Shown one piece after another: positions 53,829-64,000 of a DNA stretch of 64,000 bases. The stretch is from contig NZ_JACHVC010000001.1 of assembly GCF_014230145.1 (NCBI RefSeq), forward strand, positions 310,001-374,000, in the 5' to 3' direction. The notes below the pieces were generated by a model. That model had not been told where the DNA came from. It did no database searches and worked only from the letters and a program-made list of their open reading frames with translations. Every line of letters begins with the position of its first letter. Position 1 is the first letter of the stretch. Source of the stretch: Pelagicoccus albus. GTDB lineage: Bacteria > Verrucomicrobiota > Verrucomicrobiia > Opitutales > Opitutaceae. A program made the translations under genes and the position numbers.

Positions 53829-54554
53829 TTAGCAAATCAAGAGAAGCCTATTTGATTGTCCCGGAGAGGTTGTCGGTGCTCTGTGGATACAGGGTGGCAC
53901 TGGGCTTCCCGGATAGTCTGTAGCTATTCTCCAAAGGTTTCCAAAGCCGAAGCTGTAAGGGACCACGCTTTGATTTATGGGCTGATAATGGAGGTTGTAG
54001 AATTTTTCCCTGAGGAAATCGGAGAAGCCCGCATCCTCCGGTTTTCCATATTCTTCCAGAATCTTGGCTCTGATTTCCGGTACTTCGGCCCGCAGTATTG
54101 ATTGATGGTAGGGGATGCCTTCGGAAGAAGCCCCTGTGTAGCTACACAAGTAGGTGTCGGCGGCACAGTTCGCGCTATCGGCATGATAGGAGTAAACGTC
54201 GACGGGAATCACGCCAGTGTAGTCTGACCTTGGGTACGAGGGGATGCAATCTAAGCATGGATCGAGACCAGCTTGGCTAAGCAGCCTGAAATCTCGCAAA
54301 AGCTGCTCGCGGGCGATGGCTCCTGCTTCGCTCAAATCGAAGCGAAGGAGATCGTCTTCGTCGATGCTCGTTATTTCGTCGACCTCACCTATCCGGCTCA
54401 CGATCTCATCAAAGTTTCCGGACAGCTTCCGCTTCCAACATAAGGCGTTAATGCCGTTGCCGAATTGAGTGTCTAGCAGCTCCTCAAAGCTATGGACGAT
54501 GCGAACGCCTTGTGGTGTTAAGCTTGTGTCCTTTGAGTCTGACAATGACGGCAT
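53829..54554 (-). CDS. Uncharacterised protein, DUF1826-like
   Basis: The 241-residue protein has the block GINALCWKRKLSGNFDEIV (about residues 34-52) and later VYSYHADSANCAADTYLCSY then TGASSEGIP. This recalls DUF1826, where a His-x-Asp before a Leu-x-x-Thr-Tyr-x-Gly segment is typical, but the similarity is by memory and partial. The His-x-Asp may be a metal site. No signal peptide. It faces the menA gene tail to tail and diverges from the sugar-transporter gene. Function unknown. Confidence 0.55.
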   Translation of the reverse strand: MPSLSDSKDTSLTPQGVRIVHSFEELLDTQFGNGINALCWKRKLSGNFDEIVSRIGEVDEITSIDEDDLLRFDLSEAGAIAREQLLRDFRLLSQAGLDPCLDCIPSYPRSDYTGVIPVDVYSYHADSANCAADTYLCSYTGASSEGIPYHQSILRAEVPEIRAKILEEYGKPEDAGFSDFLREKFYNLHYQPINQSVVPYSFGFGNLWRIATDYPGSPVPPCIHRAPTTSPGQSNRLLLIC

Positions 54555-54792
54555 GACCGAAGTTGAAGGATGGGGCAGCGACTGGAAACGTAAAACGATG
54601 GCAGCCGGCGATTCCTAAGAGAGGCTGGAGAGGATTGGGTTCTATATTTAGAATGGGTCACGAGTTGCGAGCTTGGTGTCCATTCATTGGTTTCCTTTAG
54701 GTTTTGCTGTAGCCTTCTTCCGACGAGCAAGCCCACAACCCCATCCCCCGTCGCTTCGTTTGCGATATCACGGAGCCTTACCAAACAAGCTT

Positions 54793-56268
54793 ATGCCCGA
54801 CACCCCTATGACGACCGCCGTATCACCTGCAGCAGGCGAATCCGGAAAACTTGGATTTCTCGAGAAATTCGGATTTGGAGTGGGGGACCTTGCTTCCAAT
54901 CTGCTTTTTCAGACCTTCAACATGTTCCTGCTTTTTTTCTACACGGACGTGGTAGGATTAAGTGCCGGAGCAGTCTTTTGGATATTCCTCATAGCCAAAC
55001 TTTGGGACACTATAAATGACCCGATGATGGGAGCTATTGCGGATCGCACCCACACACGATGGGGACGTTATCGGCCTTACATATTCGGTTTGGCCATACC
55101 TTACGGAATAAGCGCCTATCTGCTTTTCACCATTCCGGACATATCGGATTCCGCGAAGGCTATTTACTGCGGGGCAACTTACATTTTTGCCACCATGATG
55201 TATACGGGCGTGAACATTCCCTATTGTGCCTTGATGGGGGTGATAACGCCGGACGTGCAGGAACGCACTAGCGTTTCCCAATACCGATTTTTCATGGCGT
55301 TTGCCGGAGCTTGGTTGATCAATACCTTTACCTTGCCCCTCGTTCGTCTGTTTGGAGGAGACGAGTCTTCGCCGACTTATAATGAAGAAATAGGATATGA
55401 CCCGGTGAGTGGCTATCCGACTGCCATGATCGTCTTTGGCCTTCTGGCGGTTCTCCTCTTTTTCATGACCTTCTTCACCACCAAAGAACGTGTCGTTCCG
55501 GTTAAGAAGGAGAACTCCTCTTTTAAGGAAGATGTGAAGGATTTGATGGGCAATTTCCCATGGCTCATCCTGTTCAGCTCGGCCGTGCTCAATCTCGCGA
55601 ATGTGGCGGTACGAAACGGGGCTATGCTGTATTTCCTGAGCTACTACGTGGAAGGCGCTGGCAAGGTTTTGTTCAATGTAAACTTCGGGTTCTTCGAACT
55701 GGAGGTCACTCGAACCGCTCTCTTCATGTCGGCAGGGGCTTTGGCTACCATGTTAGGTGTTCTACCGACCCAATACTTGACGAGGCGTTTCGAAAAGAGG
55801 TCGCTCTACATCTTTTTCATGTTGGCCCAAGGCGTATCGATCGCGGCGATCTACTTTGTTCCAGGATCTAACTACAACATGATTCTTGTTCTGCATTTGC
55901 TGGCTAGTTTCTTCGCGGGACCTGGGCCAGTCATCGTATTTTCCATGTACGCCGATGTGGCGGACTATTCAGAATGGAAAACCTCTCGCCGGGCCACTGG
56001 GCTTATTATTGCCACGATTCTATTTGCCATCAAGGGTGGTCTTTGGATCGGGGGACAGCTCAATACAGGGGTTCTCTACCTGATTGACTATTCGAAGGAG
56101 ACCGCCACGCAGCCGGATGTTCTGAACGGAATCGCGGTCTTGTTCACTTGGATCCCTGGTATCTTGTCGGCTCTGGCTGGGATTATTCTCCTCAAATACG
56201 CGATTTCCGATGCGCTAATGCGGAAGATCCAGACAGAGCTCGAAGAGCGTAAGGCGGGGACGGTTTAG
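54793..56268 (+). CDS. GPH-family sugar symporter (MelB-like)
   Basis: The 491-residue protein (start MPDTPMTTAVSPAAGESGKL at 54793; the longer frame has a non-coding look) has about 12 membrane helices. Family motifs are EKFGFGVGDLASNLLFQTFN, LWDTINDPMMGAIADRT and RWGRYRPYIFGLAIP. GPH carriers move glycosides with H+, Na+ or Li+. It stands at the left end of a glycoside hydrolase locus and is the probable importer of its products. Confidence 0.93.
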   Translation: MPDTPMTTAVSPAAGESGKLGFLEKFGFGVGDLASNLLFQTFNMFLLFFYTDVVGLSAGAVFWIFLIAKLWDTINDPMMGAIADRTHTRWGRYRPYIFGLAIPYGISAYLLFTIPDISDSAKAIYCGATYIFATMMYTGVNIPYCALMGVITPDVQERTSVSQYRFFMAFAGAWLINTFTLPLVRLFGGDESSPTYNEEIGYDPVSGYPTAMIVFGLLAVLLFFMTFFTTKERVVPVKKENSSFKEDVKDLMGNFPWLILFSSAVLNLANVAVRNGAMLYFLSYYVEGAGKVLFNVNFGFFELEVTRTALFMSAGALATMLGVLPTQYLTRRFEKRSLYIFFMLAQGVSIAAIYFVPGSNYNMILVLHLLASFFAGPGPVIVFSMYADVADYSEWKTSRRATGLIIATILFAIKGGLWIGGQLNTGVLYLIDYSKETATQPDVLNGIAVLFTWIPGILSALAGIILLKYAISDALMRKIQTELEERKAGTV

Positions 56269-56353
56269 AGAATTACGCCGAGCCATTTGATTGTAGCCCG
56301 CTTCCAATCCATGCTCGCGTACATGGGAGGGCGGGCTTCATTGTGGGTGGACC

Positions 56354-57151
56354 ATGAGCAAGAAGATCAAGGTTTTGGTTTGGAACGAATTTATCCACGA
56401 GCAAAAGCTCGATGTCGTCAAAGAGATCTACCCGCAGGGGATGCATCAGACCATCGCAGATGGGCTGGCATCCCTCGACGAGACAGGTGAGCTCGAAATC
56501 GCCACCGCCACCCTTCAGGAGCCTGAGCACGGTTTGACGGAGAGCCGGCTTGCGGAGACGGACGTTCTCTTTTGGTGGGGGCATTGCGCTCACGGAGACG
56601 TGCAGGACGAAATTGTCGACCGCGTACAACAGCGAGTGCTGGAAGGGATGGGACTCGTCGTTTTGCACTCAGGCCATTTTTCCAAAGTATTTAAGCGACT
56701 GCTTGGAACCTCATGCGCTCTCAAATGGCGGGAAGCGGGTGAGCGCGAACGACTTTGGGTGACTAATCCCGGGCATCCCATCGCTCAAGGCTTGGGCCCT
56801 TGTATCGAATTGGAAAATACGGAAATGTACGGCGAACCGTTCGGAATTCCCGAGCCGGAGGAACAGGTTTTCATTTCATGGTTCGAAGGGGGCGAAGTTT
56901 TTCGTTCTGGATGTTGCTGGCGTCGGGGAAGCGGAAAGATCTTCTATTTTCGCCCCGGACACGAAACGTATCCGATCTACCACAACAAGGATGTACAGCA
57001 GGTACTCTTTAACGCTTGCAAATGGGCGTACAATCCCTGCTCTTGGAAAGGTGTTTCTGAGGCCCCAAACGTTAGCATCGAGAACACTCTCGAGAAGATT
57101 CAGGCCAAGAGCGGTGGCATACACGAGGAAGGCCAAGAGGGCTTCCGTTGA
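56354..57151 (+). CDS. ThuA domain (trehalose-utilisation-like) protein
   Basis: The 265-residue protein has the ThuA (glutamine-amidotransferase-like) fold: [42 protein letters not shown]-type segment [20 protein letters not shown], and [20 protein letters not shown] with later [18 protein letters not shown]. ThuA proteins are found with disaccharide-use genes; the reaction is not settled (a role in 3-keto sugar metabolism has been proposed). It is 85 bases after the symporter gene and probably cotranscribed, then meets the DUF4450 gene tail to tail, 9 bases apart. Confidence 0.9.
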   Translation: MSKKIKVLVWNEFIHEQKLDVVKEIYPQGMHQTIADGLASLDETGELEIATATLQEPEHGLTESRLAETDVLFWWGHCAHGDVQDEIVDRVQQRVLEGMGLVVLHSGHFSKVFKRLLGTSCALKWREAGERERLWVTNPGHPIAQGLGPCIELENTEMYGEPFGIPEPEEQVFISWFEGGEVFRSGCCWRRGSGKIFYFRPGHETYPIYHNKDVQQVLFNACKWAYNPCSWKGVSEAPNVSIENTLEKIQAKSGGIHEEGQEGFR

Positions 57152-57160
57152 TCAACGCTT

Positions 57161-60100
57161 TCAACGTTCTAGAGTTGCTGCGAGAAGTCCGATAATCACC
57201 TCGTTGGCAGACGCTACGATTTTGAGGGTTGCCAGCTCTTTCGTTGGATCCAATGCAAGGTCCAACACCGTTGCGGCTCCGCCATCAATTTTTCCTCCCT
57301 GACCTTTGAATGACTCGATATCGAGTATCCTGAGTTTTCCAGTTTTTAGGTCTAGGCGAGGGGGGATCGGCAGCTGTCGGGAGAATTGATAATCGTCGAT
57401 GAAATAGTCCTGGTCGATCGGCCACCAGTTTTCCGGATTCTGAAGAGGGAGCGTTTCGCTGCTTCCGTCTTGGTAGCGGACGATCACTTGGCCATTTTCG
57501 AATCGGCTTTGCATTTGATTGGTCGAGCCTGCCATGAGAAGAAGGATACGTTTCGCTTTGCCATGAAGCGGTAAGCTAAGCTCTTTCGGGTAGTTATCCC
57601 ATTGTGACGTGAAGATAACATTGTCGGAATCCGTGGAGGAGGGGGTCTTGAATTCAAAGCCGTTTGCGAATTTTAGGATTCCTCCGTTCTTTTCTGCTTC
57701 TAAGCGTAGACCGCTGGCGTCGATATTGGCAGTTTGCTTGTAAGTGCCAGCCCAGCCTCCGATGCCTTGGGAAGGCATGGAAAGGGAGACGTAAGGTGGG
57801 CGAGGGGATCGGTAGGAATTTGGCTTAAAAATGTCTTCGAGCTTCGCGTTAAAATAGCCGTTGAGGGAGATCATTTCCAGTTCGCTATCCGAGGGAATCT
57901 GTTTGGCGGCTCCCAACCCTGCGAAGGATTTCGTCTCCAAGTCTGGTTTCCATTTTGGCACCTCACCAGAAATTGAGGACTGGTCCAATGCTTCTACGAC
58001 TAGTGTGACTTCGATGGGGGCTTGAGGTAATAGCTCAATATCCAAACGGACTGTTTCATCTGCCGACATTTGAGGCGAAACTTGATTCCCGTTGACGCGG
58101 GCCTCTGTGATTTTGGATACGGTGTTCGGTTGTAGGCTGAGGCTTAGCGGCCCTTCAAATTTCGATGTGATGCGATAGCTCTCAACTGAGCCTTCTCTCG
58201 AGAAAGACAGTGAAACATCAGGGTGCTCGAGCTTGGCGTATTGCCATTTAGAGGGAAACCCGGGGGCTATCGTTATTTGTTTGTCCAAGAGGTTCGGGCG
58301 AATTCCAAATAGGCCTTCGATCAACGCTCTAGAAAAAGTGCCTGCTCCGTCTGCGAAATCTCTTTGGGATTCGCGGCGGTAAACGTCGAGTAGAGTCATG
58401 GATCCTACGTTTCCGGGGCAAATGCCCATGAACATGCTGAGCAGAATGGAACCTTTGGTAATCCGAAATGCCTCCTCGGGACGCCCTGCCTGCCAATAGG
58501 CTAGGGCAGTGTGAAGATTCTCTCCGAAGATGACATTGTTTGTCGAATACGTGTAGGGCATCCAGTTGCTTGTTGAGAGAACGTAGTAGTCATCGTCATC
58601 TGGAACATCCGGGCCCTGGACAGGGAGGTGTGGCAACTTGCTGTCTACGAATTGCGTCATCATCTTGTGCTGCTCTCGGCTGCCGAGATCTGAATCTACG
58701 ACCTGGTAGAAAGACCAAAGTGCGGGAGAACGGTGGACCCCTTGCTCTCCAATGACGTCCTTGAATTCCGCATACATACCCTCGTCTTCCATCCAGAGGT
58801 AACGCTGCATGCCCAAGGCAATCTGCTCGGCTTCGCCTTCGTAAAGAGCCACATTCTCTCCCAGCATGCTCCCGATTTTCGCAGCCATTAGGTTGTGCCA
58901 ATAGTTGTAGGCTGAGGCGTGGGCGGTGCCTCCTCCATGATATTGCAGGCTATCGCTGGCCCAGATCGCGGCGTAGCCTTCATACAAAGGAGGGCCATTT
59001 TTCTCGAAAGTGCGGCGAAACAATCTTCTTTCCCAAGCGAGATGCCGCTCTATTACGGGCCAAACTTCGCGAGCGAATTCCATATCGCCAGTCCACTGCA
59101 AGTGGCGGAAAAGCGTGTCGATATAAACGAGATTCATATCGTAGTGCGAATGCGAGAGAGCTCCGTTCGAGTGCAGTGAGGTTTCGTTACGAGCCAAGTT
59201 GCTGTCTTCGTCGGGGCCCGAGATGTGGTCTGGTATGGGGTCGGTGTTTTGCTGCGTAGCCCAGTAGCTCAAGTGGCTGCGAGCTCGGTCGTGCCAACCT
59301 AACGCGTCCGCGAAATAAGGCCCCCGCCAGCCCAGGAGTTTTCTCCGCCAGGCGATGGCTCCGTGCATGACGGCGCCTTGATCTTCATCCCAAACCGCAT
59401 CGGATCCTAGGTTCAAAGCGGCCACTGCGGAATTCAAAAAAGGGTCGGGGGTATCAACCACTACTTGATCTTGGATCTCTTGCCGTTGGGTTTCTGCGCG
59501 TCGGAAGATCTCGGGCAGGTCTGAAGTTTGAAGTTCGGATTCCCCTGCTACTTTTTCCGAATTAGAAGTGTAGTGGAAGAGCAGATACTCGGATTGGTTC
59601 GGAGTAATGCTGAATTTTCCGACCACGACAGGGAGATCGAGTTCTTGTCCCTTCTTTTTGAGAAGCGAAGTGGGGTCGTCCCAGAGTTGAGAGTCGCTCA
59701 ATCGGAGGCTGCTATTCGTGGGACCATAGCCCTTGATGGTTGCTTTGGGTGCCTGCATTGAAAAGGAGTTGGCATCCAGTGCGAAAACATTGTTTTTGCA
59801 GCGCTCAGGCGTGAGCTGAAACCACTCGCTGATCGGTACCCTCTCGGTGCCGATATCTCCGCCGCGGACTCCTTTTTTTCCGTCTGCTCCGCCGTAGGCC
59901 CAAATCAGCTCGACCGGCTTGTCGGATCCGCGAAGCGTAAATTTAAGAGATAGGGCTTCTAAGTCTCGAGTGGGAACCGCTTCGACGTACAAGGTTGTAT
60001 CTGCTCCTAAAAGCTCTGGCCAATCGACCAGGTAACGCATGCTGCCGGGCTCATAGGTGGAGAGAATATCCGGAGCGTTCTGCAGCCAGCCAATGCCATT

Positions 60101-60484
60101 TTCAGTGGATATGCCGAGTCGGACGTTACCCCCGCGTCCAGGCAGGTAAAAAGCGAATTCTGGGCGGTCGCCGGCGTCGACCCGGAAAGCGGTGTTTCCG
60201 CCGTAAAGCGGGCGATTAAAGGTCTCTTCGCCGTTGTGAATCTGGAATCCACTTCCAACTGGAGTGTACCGCAAGGGGTAAGCGGTTTGGCCAGAAAGGT
60301 TGGGCAGGGTCGTTTTTGCTTTCGGCGTGGCGGACTCTGCATCGTTGGCGGGGGCAACACTCATTGCGGCAGCGAAAAGCAGTGTGATTGGTTTGGGGAT
60401 TTCATGCCTTAATTTGGAAAAGAGGTCGGGCCATTTCCCATGATTAAAAACGTTAGGGTAGGTAGACAACAGAAGGGATTTCAT
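57161..60484 (-). CDS. DUF4450 glycosidase-like exported protein
   Basis: The start at 60484 gives 1107 residues with a hydrophobic export signal around residues 30-45 (PITLLFAAAMSVAPA). An in-frame start at 60580 is less likely. Near residue 70-110 is YPLRYTPVGSGFQIHNGEETF, NRPLYGGNTAFRVDAGDRPE and FAFYLPGRGGNVRLGIST, my recollection of the DUF4450 family of Bacteroides polysaccharide loci. A six-hairpin-like middle (DALGWHDRARSHLSYWATQQ, HSHYDMNLVYIDTLFRHLQW) suggests a glycosidase. Its position beside GH43 and GH2 supports this. Confidence 0.82.
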   Translation of the reverse strand: MKSLLLSTYPNVFNHGKWPDLFSKLRHEIPKPITLLFAAAMSVAPANDAESATPKAKTTLPNLSGQTAYPLRYTPVGSGFQIHNGEETFNRPLYGGNTAFRVDAGDRPEFAFYLPGRGGNVRLGISTENGIGWLQNAPDILSTYEPGSMRYLVDWPELLGADTTLYVEAVPTRDLEALSLKFTLRGSDKPVELIWAYGGADGKKGVRGGDIGTERVPISEWFQLTPERCKNNVFALDANSFSMQAPKATIKGYGPTNSSLRLSDSQLWDDPTSLLKKKGQELDLPVVVGKFSITPNQSEYLLFHYTSNSEKVAGESELQTSDLPEIFRRAETQRQEIQDQVVVDTPDPFLNSAVAALNLGSDAVWDEDQGAVMHGAIAWRRKLLGWRGPYFADALGWHDRARSHLSYWATQQNTDPIPDHISGPDEDSNLARNETSLHSNGALSHSHYDMNLVYIDTLFRHLQWTGDMEFAREVWPVIERHLAWERRLFRRTFEKNGPPLYEGYAAIWASDSLQYHGGGTAHASAYNYWHNLMAAKIGSMLGENVALYEGEAEQIALGMQRYLWMEDEGMYAEFKDVIGEQGVHRSPALWSFYQVVDSDLGSREQHKMMTQFVDSKLPHLPVQGPDVPDDDDYYVLSTSNWMPYTYSTNNVIFGENLHTALAYWQAGRPEEAFRITKGSILLSMFMGICPGNVGSMTLLDVYRRESQRDFADGAGTFSRALIEGLFGIRPNLLDKQITIAPGFPSKWQYAKLEHPDVSLSFSREGSVESYRITSKFEGPLSLSLQPNTVSKITEARVNGNQVSPQMSADETVRLDIELLPQAPIEVTLVVEALDQSSISGEVPKWKPDLETKSFAGLGAAKQIPSDSELEMISLNGYFNAKLEDIFKPNSYRSPRPPYVSLSMPSQGIGGWAGTYKQTANIDASGLRLEAEKNGGILKFANGFEFKTPSSTDSDNVIFTSQWDNYPKELSLPLHGKAKRILLLMAGSTNQMQSRFENGQVIVRYQDGSSETLPLQNPENWWPIDQDYFIDDYQFSRQLPIPPRLDLKTGKLRILDIESFKGQGGKIDGGAATVLDLALDPTKELATLKIVASANEVIIGLLAATLER

Positions 60485-60633
60485 TAGGGGTGGGTTTGGA
60501 GCGAAATCTAAAGGCGAAAAGGTTTCGATCAAGCGAGTAGCAGATTGAACACTCACAAGCGCCCCAAAAATGATGGGCACGCATTGTTCCGTGTGAGAAC
60601 GCTGAGCTTAGTATTTGGTGTCATCCTTCCCTC

Positions 60634-60680
60634 AAAAACAAAACGGCCCAGATTCGAGTGGAACTCAAACCTAGGCCGTT
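60634..60680 (-). terminator. Long terminator hairpin after the GH43 gene
   Basis: On the minus strand a 7-bp stem AACGGCC/GGCCGTT encloses a further 10-bp stem (AGGTTTGAGT with ACTCGAATCT, two G-T pairs) and is followed by TTGTTTTTG. It ends the GH43 unit 20 bases after its stop, so the DUF4450 gene has a separate promoter within 60485-60630. Confidence 0.8.
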
Positions 60681-60698
60681 GTGAAATCTTACGACGGT

Positions 60699-62522
60699 TT
60701 ATTCGCTTACATTTATGGGCTCGCCTTTGTCACCATTTTCAAAGGCAGGCTTCATCGGGTCCATGGGCAGTATGTTTCCTTCTTCATCAAACTCCATTTT
60801 CACGATGCAGGTCTCGCGTTTGTATCCACCGCCTCCTGGTACTGCATGCCGGTGATAGGCGACATACCAGCGATCCGTTCCGGGAACGTTTACTATGCTG
60901 TGGTGGGCAGTACCCTGTGCGGGGCCATTTTGGCGCAAAACTATAAAATCCTCCTCCGCTTCTGGACTGACGACAGGACCGTAAGGAGAGTCCGAAACGC
61001 CCCATCCCACTCTGTAGTCTGGGCTTCTTGCGTCATCGATCGACCACATGAAGTAGTACTTTCCGTTTCGCTTGAAAACGACTATTCCTTCGCGGAAATC
61101 GCGGAGAGGAAATTCGACGTGTTCTCCTTCAAAGGAAATCATGTCGTCGTTTAACCGATACACAGTTGGGGTTCCGTTTCCGAAGTAGAGATAGGGTTGC
61201 CCATCATCGTCAATAAAAGCGTATGGATCGATGCTGAAGGTTTTGATCGTTTCATTGTCGACGAGTGGATGCCCAAGGGCGTCTTTGAAAGGTCCTGTCG
61301 GGCTGTCGGCAACTGCGACACCGATGTTGTGTTCGCCGCAAAAGTAGAAGTAGTACTTTCCGTTGTGTTCAATGCAGTCTGGTGCCCATGCCTTGTTGTC
61401 TGCCCATGTGATATCTTCTCTGAGGTCAAGGAAGACGTTTTCCTTCTTCCAATCGACCAGGTTTGGCGAAGACCAGACCGCGAACTCCTTGGTGTTCCAG
61501 TAAGGACGATCTGAGGTTGGGTAGATATAGTATTTATCACCGAATACGCGAATGGCGGGATCCGCTGTGAACTCGCCCTGTAGGGCTGGTGGAGGTGCAA
61601 CAGAAGCTGCCTCCTCTAGTAGGGATTGGACGAGGCTCTCGGGAGCTTGGAAAATCGATCCGTGCCGTTGTCCCTCGGGAAATGCAATATCTTCCTCGGG
61701 CTTTTCCCAATTTTGCCAGTCTGATGATTTGCGTGCCCCGTACCAGTGCTGCGTGTAGTAGTCGAAGTAAACGTAGACCGCTTTGCCTGTATCCACTACA
61801 GTGGGACCCTCGGCTTGCTCTTTGTCCAAGATTACATTTTCGAGAAGGGAGTAGGGATCGGTTAGTCTTTTGGATTTGGCGACATGAATGGATCCGTAGT
61901 TTTTGGCCTCCTGGTCGTCTGTTTCCTTAAAGATAGCGTAGTACGCCCCGTCCTGCTCCAGTATTGTTGTGTCTATGTTGTTGAAACCTGGATCGAAGAG
62001 GATCTTCGGTTTGCTGAGTTTTTCGAAATCTTTGGTCTGAGTGTAGTAAGCCCTGAATTTTGTCTCCCCTGTCTTATCGTTGGTTACCGAAGTTGACCAA
62101 ACGATGACGTAGGACTTCTTTTTCTTGTCGTAGTAGATTTCTGGAGCCCAGCATTGGCGCGCTCCTTCGACGCCCTCCATCAAGGGAAGGTATTTTTGCT
62201 CTGACCAGTCTGTAAGATTCTTCGAGGAGGCATATCCGATTCCTAGATCCGCCCACCCCGAGGTCCAGACCATGTGATAGGTGCCATCTTCGGTTAGCAA
62301 GATGTGAGGGTCGCGCATCAGCTTCGAGCCTACTGCTGGCTCCAAGTAGACTTGGCCCAAGTCAGTCCAGTCCCTTGCGTCATATGAATAGGCGAGGTGG
62401 AGACCGTCTCCATTGCCTCGGAAGGATGTCAGAAGATAAGATGATTCTTCGGCAGAGACTCCCGGGGTGTAGGGACTGCAAAGCGCTGCAAGCAGCAGTG
62501 ATATGGTGGTGGGTTTTTTCAT
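60699..62522 (-). CDS. Tandem five-bladed-propeller glycosidase (GH43, C-terminal domain)
   Basis: The 607-residue exported protein (signal MKKPTTISLLLAALCSPYTP then GVSA-EE) has two propeller domains. The first (about residues 26-295) has MRDPHILLTEDGTYHMVW, CWAPEIYYDKKKKSYVIVW and EGPTVVDTGKAVYVYF. The second (about 300-595) is a clear GH43 with ADPAIRVFGDKYYIYPTSD (base Asp), FSIDPYAFIDDDGQPYLYFG (second Asp) and FREGIVVFKRNGKYYFMW (Glu). GH43 enzymes remove arabinose, xylose or galactose units. Each domain keeps its acidic residues, so either or both may be active. Confidence 0.9.
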   Translation of the reverse strand: MKKPTTISLLLAALCSPYTPGVSAEESSYLLTSFRGNGDGLHLAYSYDARDWTDLGQVYLEPAVGSKLMRDPHILLTEDGTYHMVWTSGWADLGIGYASSKNLTDWSEQKYLPLMEGVEGARQCWAPEIYYDKKKKSYVIVWSTSVTNDKTGETKFRAYYTQTKDFEKLSKPKILFDPGFNNIDTTILEQDGAYYAIFKETDDQEAKNYGSIHVAKSKRLTDPYSLLENVILDKEQAEGPTVVDTGKAVYVYFDYYTQHWYGARKSSDWQNWEKPEEDIAFPEGQRHGSIFQAPESLVQSLLEEAASVAPPPALQGEFTADPAIRVFGDKYYIYPTSDRPYWNTKEFAVWSSPNLVDWKKENVFLDLREDITWADNKAWAPDCIEHNGKYYFYFCGEHNIGVAVADSPTGPFKDALGHPLVDNETIKTFSIDPYAFIDDDGQPYLYFGNGTPTVYRLNDDMISFEGEHVEFPLRDFREGIVVFKRNGKYYFMWSIDDARSPDYRVGWGVSDSPYGPVVSPEAEEDFIVLRQNGPAQGTAHHSIVNVPGTDRWYVAYHRHAVPGGGGYKRETCIVKMEFDEEGNILPMDPMKPAFENGDKGEPINVSE

Positions 62523-62614
62523 ACAGAAAGGGGTTCGGTATGTTGGGAAGTGAGTGCGGGGAGACTATGGAGTGCTTCCCCGCTTACTTGGATGTGCTTT
62601 TGGCTCCTTGGAAT

Positions 62615-64000
<1,386 letters not shown>

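Overview
The window looks like a chromosomal segment of a marine-type, heterotrophic Gram-negative bacterium, most likely a Verrucomicrobiota member of the class Opitutia (Pelagicoccus/Puniceicoccaceae-like). This placement is an inference. It rests on a 1202-residue TonB-dependent receptor whose mature N terminus (ELSPFEVSADED, then GYRQQNTLAGSR) has the style common in Opitutia, on many secreted proteins without known domains, on a menaquinone gene (menA), and on a carbohydrate locus with GH2, GH43 and DUF4450 proteins. No rRNA, tRNA, CRISPR array, IS element or phage gene was seen. The segment is compact and core-like, with many genes meeting tail to tail within a few bases and clear hairpin terminators.

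Layout. 1-3.3 kb: end of a pilus/surface-type protein (cut by the window edge), a membrane-anchored partner, a PH-like membrane protein and a DUF3891 protein. 3.3-7 kb: a three-subunit molybdenum hydroxylase (CoxS-CoxL-CoxM order), whose first gene appears to start at CTG. 7.1-11.1 kb: a four-gene minus-strand unit (DJ-1, dihydrolipoamide-dehydrogenase-like flavoprotein, SDR, M42 peptidase) with a strong terminator. 11.5-16.3 kb: YqiJ/flotillin pair, SDR epimerase, YbaB-RecR-Hpt. 16.4-20.4 kb: NarL-type response regulator, then a ketosynthase-ACP-FAD desaturase-like three-gene cluster, the best candidate here for an uncharacterised pathway. 20.4-25.8 kb: rplU-rpmA, a methyltransferase, class II ilvC, a cytochrome b562-family protein and trhO. 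25.8-30 kb: sodium/solute symporter, hybrid cluster protein (hcp) and a divergent Crp/Fnr regulator with an FNR-like palindrome between them. 30-34.4 kb: the large TonB receptor and a DUF6172 protein. 34.6-43 kb: secreted helical-repeat protein, esterase, two methyltransferases, fusA. 43.3-49.7 kb: a run of secreted proteins (FG-GAP/VCBS protein, S1C protease without PDZ, two unknowns). 49.7-54.6 kb: housekeeping genes aroQ, Nif3, YqgE, a zinc-free L36/L31 pair, a phosphoserine-phosphatase-like HAD, and menA. 54.8-64 kb: a carbohydrate-use locus with a GPH sugar symporter, ThuA, DUF4450 glycosidase-like protein, tandem GH43 and the 3' part of a LacZ-type GH2.

How the parts fit: hcp and the Crp/Fnr gene probably form a nitrosative-stress module. 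The GH2/GH43/DUF4450 enzymes with the symporter suggest stepwise breakdown of an exported glycan and uptake of the sugars. The KS-ACP-oxidoreductase genes are spaced like one operon and could make an unusual acyl chain. All family assignments come from reading the sequence by eye; none was checked against a database.
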